DNA of 64,000 nt, taken from assembly GCF_002902965.1 (NCBI RefSeq), contig NZ_CP026106.1, forward strand, positions 3,205,804 to 3,269,803. The letters are read 5' to 3'. Made by a program: the position numbers and the translations under genes. The notes under the pieces were generated by a model. That model was not told where the DNA came from and searched no databases. It saw only the letters and a list, made by a program, of their open reading frames with translations. This stretch comes from Paraburkholderia hospita (lineage in GTDB: Bacteria > Pseudomonadota > Gammaproteobacteria > Burkholderiales > Burkholderiaceae). This document shows positions 55,386 to 62,437 of this stretch, in pieces (position 1 is the stretch's first letter; every line of letters begins with the position of its first letter).

Positions 55386-56024
55386 ATGAGCATCATTTTT
55401 CGCCGCGCCGTGGCCGCGGTTGCGATGACGGCGGCGCTGGGCGCATGTACGCCGTTGCAGGTCGTCACGCATACGGTCACGCAAACGGAAGCCCGCGTGC
55501 CTGTCGGCCAGTACAAGCTCGATCCGCATCACACGAGCGTCACGTTCAACGTCGATCACTTCAAGTACACGCGCTTCACGATGCGCTTCGATCGCGTGGC
55601 GGGGGAGATCGACTGGAAGGAAGGCGGGCTCGACAAGAGCCAGGTCGCGGTGACGATCGACGCGGCGAGCATCGACACGAATGTCCCGCAACTGGACAAG
55701 ATGGTGAAGGGGACGGATATGCTCGATGCGGAGCGCAATCCGCAGATCCGCTTTGTCAGCACGCGTTTCGAGCGCACGGGCGACGCGCGCGGCAAGCTGA
55801 CGGGTGATCTGACGATACGCGGCGTGACGCAGCCGGTGACGCTCGATGTGACGTTCAATGGCTACGGCGTCGACCCGCTGACGAAAGCCGATACGCTCGG
55901 CTTTTCAGCGGACGGCCAGTTCAGCCGCTCGAAGTTTGGTCTGACGACGTGGTATCCCGCAGTAGGCGACGATATTCACTTCATCATTCAGGCAGAGGCT
56001 GAGCGGCCGCGCGCTGCGAGTTGA
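55386..56024 (+). CDS. YceI-family lipoprotein
   Basis: 212 residues from ATG 55386 (AAGGA 8 nt upstream; ATG 55377 in frame is too close to it). The signal peptide ends in LGAC, so this YceI protein is likely lipid-anchored, unlike the two at 30.9-32.1 kb. The fold is seen from YKLDPHHTSVTFNVDHFKYT, VKGTDMLDAERNPQIRFVS and DLTIRGVTQPVTLDVTFNG. It is divergent from the TetR gene. Confidence 0.85.
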   Translation: MSIIFRRAVAAVAMTAALGACTPLQVVTHTVTQTEARVPVGQYKLDPHHTSVTFNVDHFKYTRFTMRFDRVAGEIDWKEGGLDKSQVAVTIDAASIDTNVPQLDKMVKGTDMLDAERNPQIRFVSTRFERTGDARGKLTGDLTIRGVTQPVTLDVTFNGYGVDPLTKADTLGFSADGQFSRSKFGLTTWYPAVGDDIHFIIQAEAERPRAAS

Positions 56025-56054
56025 TTCTATTTGTACGCGCGCGGCGCGGCGCTG

Positions 56055-57083
56055 TCAGACGGTCCAGTCGAGGATCACCTTGCCGCTTTCGCCTGACAGC
56101 ATCGTGGCGAACGCCTGTTCGTAATCGTCGACGGCGAAGCGGTGCGTGAGAATCGGCGAAAGATCCAGTCCGCTTTGCAGCATCGCGACCATCTTGTACC
56201 AGGTCTCGAACATCTCGCGGCCATAAATGCCCTTGATTTCGAGGCCCTTGAAGATGACCTGGGTCCAGTCGATCGCCGTTTGCGCAGGCGGAATGCCGAG
56301 CAACGCGATCTTGCCGCCGTGGTTCATCGCTTCGAGCATCGACGTGAACGCGCTCGGCACGCCCGACATTTCGAGTCCCACGTCGAAGCCTTCCGTCATG
56401 TGCAGATCGTTCATCACGTCGCGCAGCGATTCGCGCGCCACATTCACCGCGCGCGTCGCACCCATCTTGCGAGCAAGCTCCAGGCGGTAATCGTTGATGT
56501 CGGTAATCACGACGTTGCGCGCGCCCACGTGCTTCGCGATCGCGACAGCCATGATGCCGATCGGTCCCGCGCCCGTGATCAGCACGTCTTCCCCAACCAG
56601 ATTGAACGACAGCGCCGTGTGCGTCGCGTTGCCGAACGGATCGAAAATCGCGGCGAGATCGTCGGAGATTTCAGGCGGAATCTTGAACGCGTTGAACGCG
56701 GGAATCACGAGATATTCCGCAAACGCGCCTTCGCGATTCACGCCAACGCCAACCGTATTGCGGCACAAATGACGACGTCCCGCGCGACAGTTGCGACAGA
56801 ATCCGCACGTGATATGCCCTTCGCCCGACACGCGGTCGCCGATCGAAAAGCCGCGCACCTCCTGGCCCATTTCGACGATTTCGCCAACATATTCATGACC
56901 GACGTGCATCGGCACGGGAATGGTCTTCTGCGCCCAGTCGTCCCACTTCCAGATATGGATGTCGGTGCCGCAAATGGCCGTGCGCGTGATGCGGATCATC
57001 ACATCGTTATGTCCGACTTCGGGTTTCTTCACGCGGGTCAACGTGAGGCCCGGTGCGCGTTCGAGTTTTGCCAGTGCTTTCAT
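56055..57083 (-). CDS. tdh: L-threonine 3-dehydrogenase
   Basis: 342 residues, the standard length. It oxidises L-threonine to 2-amino-3-ketobutyrate with NAD+. Catalytic zinc site near [20 protein letters not shown] (Cys around 38), structural zinc cysteines in [15 protein letters not shown], and the NAD-binding segment [20 protein letters not shown] are all present. It lies 18 nt downstream of kbl in the kbl-tdh operon, whose product the next enzyme splits to glycine and acetyl-CoA. I recall kbl-tdh sitting near the origin of chromosome 2 in Burkholderia. Confidence 0.95.
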   Translation of the reverse strand: MKALAKLERAPGLTLTRVKKPEVGHNDVMIRITRTAICGTDIHIWKWDDWAQKTIPVPMHVGHEYVGEIVEMGQEVRGFSIGDRVSGEGHITCGFCRNCRAGRRHLCRNTVGVGVNREGAFAEYLVIPAFNAFKIPPEISDDLAAIFDPFGNATHTALSFNLVGEDVLITGAGPIGIMAVAIAKHVGARNVVITDINDYRLELARKMGATRAVNVARESLRDVMNDLHMTEGFDVGLEMSGVPSAFTSMLEAMNHGGKIALLGIPPAQTAIDWTQVIFKGLEIKGIYGREMFETWYKMVAMLQSGLDLSPILTHRFAVDDYEQAFATMLSGESGKVILDWTV

Positions 57084-57101
57084 TGCTAGTGATGCCCCGT
57101 T

Positions 57102-58301
57102 TCAGATAACGCCAAGCGAACGGCCGACGCGCGCGAATGCATCGACGGCCCGATCGATCTGTTCCGCCGTGTGCGCGGCGCTCATCTGCGTGCGAATGCG
57201 CGCGCGGCCTTTCGGCACGACGGGATACGAAAAGCCGATCACGTACACGCCTTCCTTGAGCAGCGCGTCGGCCATGTTCGATGCAAGTTGCGCATCGCCG
57301 AGCATCACGGGAATGATGGGATGTTCGCCCGGCACGAGCGTGAAGCCGTGCGCGCTCATCGCCTGACGGAAATGCGCGCCGTTTGCGCGTACGCGTTCGC
57401 GCAACTGCTTGCCTTCGTCGCTGGCGAGCAGTTCGAGCACCTTCAGCGATGCGGCGGCGATACTCGGCGTTAGCGTGTTCGAGAACAGATAGGGACGTGA
57501 GCGCTGCCGCAACAGATCGACGACCTCCTGGCGCGCCGCGATGTAGCCGCCCGATGCGCCACCCAGTGCCTTGCCCAGCGTGCCCGTGATGATGTCGATG
57601 CGATCGAGCACGCCGCAATGTTCAGGCGTGCCGCGTCCGTGTTCGCCGATAAAGCCGACGGCGTGCGAATCGTCGACCATCACGAGTGCGCCATAGCGGT
57701 CCGCGAGATCGCAGATGCCCGCGAGATCGGCAATGATGCCGTCCATCGAAAACACGCCGTCCGTCGCGATCAGCTTGAAGCGCGCGCCCGCTGCATCGGC
57801 TTCGCGCAGCTTCGCTTCGAGATCGGCGAGGTCGTTGTTCTTGTAGCGGTAACGCTTTGCTTTCGACAGACGCACGCCGTCGATGATGCTCGCGTGATTG
57901 AGTTCGTCGCTGATGATGGCGTCGTTATCGTCAAGCAGCGTTTCGAACAGGCCGCCGTTTGCATCGAAGCAACTCGAATAGAGGATGCAGTCGTCCGTCT
58001 TCAGGAATGCGGACAGCGCGCGTTCGAGTTGCTTGTGCACGGTCTGCGTGCCGCAGATGAAACGCACCGACGCCATGCCGAAGCCGTCCTGGTCGAGCCC
58101 GTCTTTTGCGGCGGCGATCAGGCGCGCGTCGTTCGCGAGGCCGAGATAGTTGTTCGCGCAGAAGTTCAGCACGTCGGCGCCGCTCTCGAGACGAATATCG
58201 GACGATTGCGGGCTCGCGATCACGCGCTCGGTCTTGTGGAAACCATCGGCGCGAATCTGGTCGAGCGTGCTGCGCAGATGCGCGAGGAAGGGGTCACGCA
58301 T
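57102..58301 (-). CDS. kbl: Glycine C-acetyltransferase (2-amino-3-ketobutyrate CoA ligase)
   Basis: 399 residues from the ATG at 58299-58301. A PLP enzyme of the alpha-oxoamine synthase family: [20 protein letters not shown], the [19 protein letters not shown] block, and the PLP-lysine in [20 protein letters not shown]. It converts 2-amino-3-ketobutyrate plus CoA to glycine and acetyl-CoA. First gene of kbl-tdh; divergent from an XRE-cupin regulator whose likely operator is at 58396-58411. Confidence 0.95.
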   Translation of the reverse strand: MRDPFLAHLRSTLDQIRADGFHKTERVIASPQSSDIRLESGADVLNFCANNYLGLANDARLIAAAKDGLDQDGFGMASVRFICGTQTVHKQLERALSAFLKTDDCILYSSCFDANGGLFETLLDDNDAIISDELNHASIIDGVRLSKAKRYRYKNNDLADLEAKLREADAAGARFKLIATDGVFSMDGIIADLAGICDLADRYGALVMVDDSHAVGFIGEHGRGTPEHCGVLDRIDIITGTLGKALGGASGGYIAARQEVVDLLRQRSRPYLFSNTLTPSIAAASLKVLELLASDEGKQLRERVRANGAHFRQAMSAHGFTLVPGEHPIIPVMLGDAQLASNMADALLKEGVYVIGFSYPVVPKGRARIRTQMSAAHTAEQIDRAVDAFARVGRSLGVI

Positions 58302-58395
58302 GAAACGGCTCCTTGAATGGACGGCTCTGCAGCGCACCATGCGGCGCGGCGGCCTGTTATAGTCGGCTTCAGTTTTATCGGAAATTTTCGTTTTT

Positions 58396-58411
58396 TCGAA
58401 CTAAAGTTCGA
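58396..58411. promoter_or_regulatory. Inverted repeat between kbl and the XRE-cupin regulator
   Basis: TCGAAC-TAAA-GTTCGA, a perfect 6-bp inverted repeat, followed 5 bp later by another TCGAAC half-site (58416-58421). It lies in the 143-bp divergent region and is a good candidate operator for control of kbl-tdh and the regulator. Confidence 0.6.
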
Positions 58412-58444
58412 TATGTCGAACAACTCTAAACGATAGGTCAGGAA

Positions 58445-59059
58445 ATGGCAAGTTCGGGAACGCGCAGGAGTTCGTCGTCTACGGCGGCCACGGCAGCCCA
58501 GTCGGTTGCGGCGCCGCCGCGCGTTGGAGAGCAGATTCAACGATTGCGCAGTGAACGCAAAATGACGCTCGACGATCTGTCGCGCGCGGCCGGGGTGTCG
58601 AAATCGATGCTGTCGGAAATCGAACGCGACAAGGCGAATCCGACGATCGCCGTCGCGTGGCGGCTGACGAATGCGTTGGGCGTCAGTCTCGATTCGCTGT
58701 TCGCACCGCAGAAAGCGCCGGAGCCGGTGGCCGTTTCCGGCCCTCATGAGATCCCGACGCTGAGCGGCCATGACGCGCGATACCAGTTGCGCGTATGGGG
58801 ACCGATTGAACTGGCGGGGAAATTCGAATGGTACGAACTGACGCTGCAAGCGGGTGGTGCGTTGGTGTCGAGCGCGCATGAGCCGGGGACGCGCGAGCAT
58901 CTGACTGTGCTGCATGGCTCCATCGATATCGAAGCGGCGGGCACCACGAAGCGCCTGAAGACCGCCGACACCGCACGCTACGTCGCCGACGAGCCGCATG
59001 CGATCCGCAATGCGGGGAAAGGCGAGGCCAAAGCCCTGCTTGTCGTCATTCACGGCTAA
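58445..59059 (+). CDS. XRE-family regulator with cupin domain
   Basis: 204 residues. After a low-complexity Ser/Ala N-terminus, the helix-turn-helix (about 27-82) reads RLRSERKMTLDDLSRAAGVS and SMLSEIERDKANPTIAVAWR. The C-terminal cupin (about 130-200) likely senses a small metabolite, plausibly threonine or glycine given the divergent kbl-tdh operon (inference). The inverted repeat at 58396-58411 is in the shared promoter region. Confidence 0.87.
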   Translation: MASSGTRRSSSSTAATAAQSVAAPPRVGEQIQRLRSERKMTLDDLSRAAGVSKSMLSEIERDKANPTIAVAWRLTNALGVSLDSLFAPQKAPEPVAVSGPHEIPTLSGHDARYQLRVWGPIELAGKFEWYELTLQAGGALVSSAHEPGTREHLTVLHGSIDIEAAGTTKRLKTADTARYVADEPHAIRNAGKGEAKALLVVIHG

Positions 59060-59100
59060 CCTGAGTCGCGACTCTTCGGCGTACACTCGGCTTGCAGCAA

Positions 59101-59122
59101 ATACTGTATGTTTGTACAGTAT
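59101..59122. promoter_or_regulatory. LexA (SOS) box
   Basis: ATACTGTA, 6 nt, TACAGTAT: the core CTGT (59104-59107)-8 nt-ACAG (59116-59119) exactly fits the proteobacterial LexA consensus, with the flanking TA/TA symmetry of strong E. coli boxes. It lies 23 bp upstream of the start at 59146, in operator position for that gene. Confidence 0.8.
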
Positions 59123-59145
59123 ACGCAGTCCGATGGAGCCGAAGA

Positions 59146-59544
59146 ATGAACGAACTGAACAAGGAACAGGATCTGGCTGCGCTGCGCTTCAAGTCCGCAG
59201 CGCGTGACCTCGAACACATCGTCCGGCACATTGCGGCGCGATACATCGTGCAGGAGTTGCCGCTCACCTGGCGGCTTCTGCATGCGATCGAAGCGGAAGC
59301 GCTCGCGGATCTCGGTTTTGCCAGCCGGCACGATCCCGTAATGCTTGGGTTGTTTCAACGGCCCGACGACTTTCAGTTCCCCGAGACCGATGATGCCGTC
59401 GACTTTGGCCGATCGAATGCGCTGCCGGCTGTGTTCGCGTTCGCTGTCGCGGCTTATGACGCTGCGGAAAAGTCGAAGGCTTCAACGACCAGAAGTCGAG
59501 TTACGAGCGATGAGCGCAGCGGCGGGCGGGCATGGGGCGGATGA
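59146..59544 (+). CDS. Hypothetical protein under a LexA box
   Basis: 132 residues from ATG 59146, with GGAG at 59135-59138. It is soluble and mainly helical, beginning MNELNKEQDLAALRFKSAAR, with a C-terminal basic tail of low complexity. I recognise no domain. The strong LexA box just ahead suggests induction by DNA damage. It sits between the threonine-degradation genes and the recombinase-like/kfrA-like/origin region, so a link to replicon maintenance or stress control of replication is possible. Confidence 0.65.
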   Translation: MNELNKEQDLAALRFKSAARDLEHIVRHIAARYIVQELPLTWRLLHAIEAEALADLGFASRHDPVMLGLFQRPDDFQFPETDDAVDFGRSNALPAVFAFAVAAYDAAEKSKASTTRSRVTSDERSGGRAWGG

Positions 59545-59584
59545 CGTGTTGATTGGACGTCGCTGCGATCTGCGGGCGGCAGGA

Positions 59585-59600
59585 GTTTATGCGCGTAAAG
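59585..59600. repeat. Single parS-like site near the origin
   Basis: GTTTATGCGCGTAAAG, two bases from the perfect palindrome GTTTATGCGCATAAAC and close to the core of the tandem array at 15059-15351. It lies 104 bp upstream of the recombinase-like gene. Confidence 0.5.
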
Positions 59601-59703
59601 TCTGCGCGACCTGCCGAACCAGGACGCCGACGGTTTCCAACACAAAGTATCCCGCCCGTCGACCGACTACAATCGTCCCATGCAACTAACGGAAAGACAG
59701 ACT

Positions 59704-60762
59704 ATGGTCTCCACCGATCCTGTTGGCCCCACTGGTCTATCCGCCACTGGTGCGGATCTATTCGATACGGAACGTCAAGACTGGCTGGTCGATCCGCGCA
59801 CGGCATTCGATGCATGGCTCGCCGGACAAAACTTTCGCCATTCGTCGGCGGAGGTGTATCGCGCGCAGTGGGGACTTTTTCTCGAATGGCTACAGGCGCG
59901 TCACAAGAATCTCGTCACGGTCGATATGCGATCGATAGCGGAATTCGTCGGCGGACTGTCGATCCGAAAGCCGCAACGCGCCCGATATCTCCGGTTGATC
60001 GAGCGCGTGCTCGACCATGTGCGCGAGATCGAACTCGCATCGACCAACCCCGCGCGATTCATTGCTCAGGATGGCGAAGCGGAATGGCGTAACGCGCGCG
60101 ACAACGAGCCAACAGGGTTTCTGACCATCGCAGAGCGTTCGGCCTTGATCGCTTATCTTTCTTCGCCCGTGACAAATCTGACGTCGGCCCAACGCTGGCG
60201 CGAGCGCCGCGATCGCGCCTTGATTGCTGTTTTTCTTGGCGGCGGTATCAAGACAGGCGAAGCGCGCACGATTTCGGTTGATTGCATGACAGCGGGTTCG
60301 CCGTGGGTCGTGATCGAAGCGACCAATCCATTGTTCACGCGGAGAACGCGGCTCGCACCATTTGCCGTGTCCGTTCTCGACGCCTGGCTCAACGAACGCA
60401 AGCAAGCGGAACTGCCCGGCGAGCTGGTTTTCCCCGCCTCGCCATCAGGTCGTCCCATGCATAAAGCGACGATGCTTCGCGCCGTCGACGCGCTTGTCGA
60501 AGCGGCCGGAATCAGTCGATCGCGCGAAGCACGGGCAAGTCCCCACACTTTGCGTAACTCGTTCGCTGCCGATCTGTTCGAAAGCGGGGTGGAACCGGAG
60601 GTCGTCGGACAATGGCTTGGATTCGCGCAGGCTGTTTCCGCGAATCGATTGCATCGCGCGTGGAAGATCTGGAATGATCAGGAAAAATTCGACGCCGAAA
60701 TGCGCCTTGCGGAAACACCAACGTCTTCTGAAGATCCCGAGCAGACGCAGGACCGCGGCTAG
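59704..60762 (+). CDS. Tyrosine-recombinase-fold protein, apparently missing catalytic residues
   Basis: 352 residues from ATG 59704, chosen because GGAAAG lies 7 nt upstream; ATG 59680 would follow a TACAAT -10-like site almost directly. An N-terminal SAM-like core-binding domain (about 30-130) and a catalytic-type domain (about 135-325) are present. Box II HTLRNSFAADLF keeps His281 and Arg284. However the box I arginine is Lys (GGGIKTGEARTIS, about residue 183), the LGH motif is LGF, and no Tyr is found in the C-terminal NRLHRAWKIWN where the nucleophile belongs. It may bind DNA without strand transfer. Two 17-bp elements follow its stop, before the convergent kfrA-like gene. Confidence 0.75.
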   Translation: MVSTDPVGPTGLSATGADLFDTERQDWLVDPRTAFDAWLAGQNFRHSSAEVYRAQWGLFLEWLQARHKNLVTVDMRSIAEFVGGLSIRKPQRARYLRLIERVLDHVREIELASTNPARFIAQDGEAEWRNARDNEPTGFLTIAERSALIAYLSSPVTNLTSAQRWRERRDRALIAVFLGGGIKTGEARTISVDCMTAGSPWVVIEATNPLFTRRTRLAPFAVSVLDAWLNERKQAELPGELVFPASPSGRPMHKATMLRAVDALVEAAGISRSREARASPHTLRNSFAADLFESGVEPEVVGQWLGFAQAVSANRLHRAWKIWNDQEKFDAEMRLAETPTSSEDPEQTQDRG

Positions 60763-60767
60763 ACGCC

Positions 60768-60808
60768 TCCCGTAAACCTTCACCCTCGAAGCCCCGAAAA
60801 CGCTCACC
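60768..60808 (+). repeat. Two 17-bp origin elements between convergent genes
   Basis: TCCCGTAAACCTTCACC at 60768-60784 and CCCCGAAAACGCTCACC at 60792-60808, 24 bp apart. They fill the 81-bp gap between the stops of the recombinase-like and kfrA-like genes, so are not promoter elements for either. Confidence 0.7.
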
Positions 60809-60843
60809 TCGAGTGCTTTCGGAGAAACCAACTCGTTTTGCGA

Positions 60844-62049
60844 TCAGGTCAACGCCGAAGTTTGCGTCGTAGCCATAAAGCGTGTCACCGCCGCCAACCG
60901 CGAAACGCCCGTTCCCGACGAGTGCTCGCATTCAGGACAAAGGAGCTCATAGCGGTGATCGACCTGTGAAAGCTCCGGCTCACCTTCGGCGCATTTCGGA
61001 CAGCGGGTCGGCACCGCTACATGTCCATCGGCGGCCGTTCCGATCGACTCCAATTCCTGCGTGCTCAGCCTGCCTGCACTTGCCAGCTGACAGAGCAATT
61101 CCGCGACGGCAGGGTCGATGCCTTGCTGGGCGCGCAGCGCAGTCATCTGGCGCGTCAGCAGATCAAGCTCGTCCGATTGTTCGCGCCATTGCGCCTCCAA
61201 CCTGTCGCCGCGCGCCTTGGCAGCCGCTAGTTGCTGGATGAAATCAAATTCCTTCCGGCTCGCATCGCGCACCCCCGTCTGATACGTCGCAGCCATCGCA
61301 CGCAAGGAGTCCAGTTCCACGAGCATTGGCTTGACGCGACGCTCGGCCTCGGCCACGGCGTCCTTGATCTGTTGCGCGTAATGCTCGGCGTTTTGCCGCA
61401 TTTCGGCGTGCAACGCATCGAGACGGTCCCGCAGGCCCGCGTTTGTCGACTGTTCGGTATCAAGACGCTTGTGCAACGATTCGTTCTCGGCTTCCAGTCG
61501 CCGGACGGACGCCTTCAATCCTTCCTGATGTGCCGATCCGCTAGTGTTCACTGCGGCAAGTTGAGTCTCAAGAACACGGACGCGTTCCCAGGCGGCGTCG
61601 GCGCGTGCCTCGCTGCGCTGTATAGCTTCTTCGGAAACTTCTTTTCGAATTTTGCCTTCGTGAGAATCGCGCTCGGCCGCAGCGCGCAATGCATGGAGTT
61701 CCCGACGCTCGTCATCGAGCGACGCTTTTGCGTGTGACAGCGCATCTTCGAAAAGCGCACCCAATAGTTCGCCCGCTTTTTCTTCCAACGCTTTGGGAAT
61801 CACGCCGGCGCCAACGCGCACGCGCGAGGCAGAGCGAATACGTTCCCAGAAACTGTCGATGTCTTTTGGGATGTCACTCGCACTGCCCGTTTGCGTCAAG
61901 TCACGCACCGCAGCCATGGACGGGCGAATGCCGAGGTCGAAGAAGAGGCGTTTGCAGGCATGAAGCGACAGTTCCTGGCGACGTGCCCCATTGGTACGCA
62001 GTGTATCGAGTTCTTTTCGGATGGCTTGGCGTTCTTCGTCCAGGTTCAT
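60844..62049 (-). CDS. KfrA-like coiled-coil DNA-binding protein with C-terminal zinc ribbon
   Basis: 401 residues. The N-terminal domain (about 1-75) has RPSMAAVRDLTQTGSASDIP, matching the KfrA_N type of plasmid DNA-binding proteins that aid segregation and stability. From about 90 to 310 it is an almost unbroken Glu/Lys/Arg/Ala coiled coil. Unusually the C-terminus (about 345-385) carries two CxxC pairs (RCPKCAEG and LLCPECEHS), a likely zinc ribbon. Its position beside an iteron array supports a role in replicon partition or origin architecture. The initiator RepA and ParAB are not in the window. Confidence 0.75.
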   Translation of the reverse strand: MNLDEERQAIRKELDTLRTNGARRQELSLHACKRLFFDLGIRPSMAAVRDLTQTGSASDIPKDIDSFWERIRSASRVRVGAGVIPKALEEKAGELLGALFEDALSHAKASLDDERRELHALRAAAERDSHEGKIRKEVSEEAIQRSEARADAAWERVRVLETQLAAVNTSGSAHQEGLKASVRRLEAENESLHKRLDTEQSTNAGLRDRLDALHAEMRQNAEHYAQQIKDAVAEAERRVKPMLVELDSLRAMAATYQTGVRDASRKEFDFIQQLAAAKARGDRLEAQWREQSDELDLLTRQMTALRAQQGIDPAVAELLCQLASAGRLSTQELESIGTAADGHVAVPTRCPKCAEGEPELSQVDHRYELLCPECEHSSGTGVSRLAAVTRFMATTQTSALT

Positions 62050-62437
62050 GATTGTCTCTAAGCTACGTGAGTTCGACGAATCATAACAATTTACGTAGTG
62101 TTTGATACGTTTTCAGGCTTCGATGCGTCTTTCTCGCCACAGCCGGTCGGATCAAGCCAAATTCGTTGCGTCGGTATCAATGGCGCGGTTTGATCCGTGA
62201 AACAAATCGAAGAATACCTGCTAAGCCGTTGTTAATAAATATATTTACTTGCTGACAGGATGTTTTGGCACTGTTTCACGCACGAGGTGCGAGCGTTCTC
62301 GATGTTGATGTGTGGGTTTTTTTGGGATGCTCGCGGGGCCCGTTGTTGAGAGTAATAAAAGTAAACACCTTTGAACCTTAGTTAAAAACGTTAACGCCTG
62401 GCAGAAGCCTTACTGGATAAGGCGTAGCGCCTGGTCA
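62050..62437. other. AT-rich origin-flanking noncoding region
   Basis: 388 bases with no gene. The part from about 62190 to 62405 is strikingly AT-rich for this genome (TTGTTAATAAATATATTTAC at 62229, GTAATAAAAGTAAACACC near 62354) and could be the unwinding element. An inverted pair CGTGAAAC (62196-62203) and GTTTCACG (62273-62280) flanks the first of these; each is half of the classical ParB-type GTTTCACGTGAAAC. A weak DnaA-box-like TTATCCAGT (complement strand, near 62412) adjoins the first iteron. Confidence 0.5.

Noticed and set aside
59704..60762. Integrase of a genomic island with att sites
   Set aside because: Catalytic residues seem missing, no adjacent tRNA or direct repeats were found, and neighbours look like core replicon-maintenance genes.
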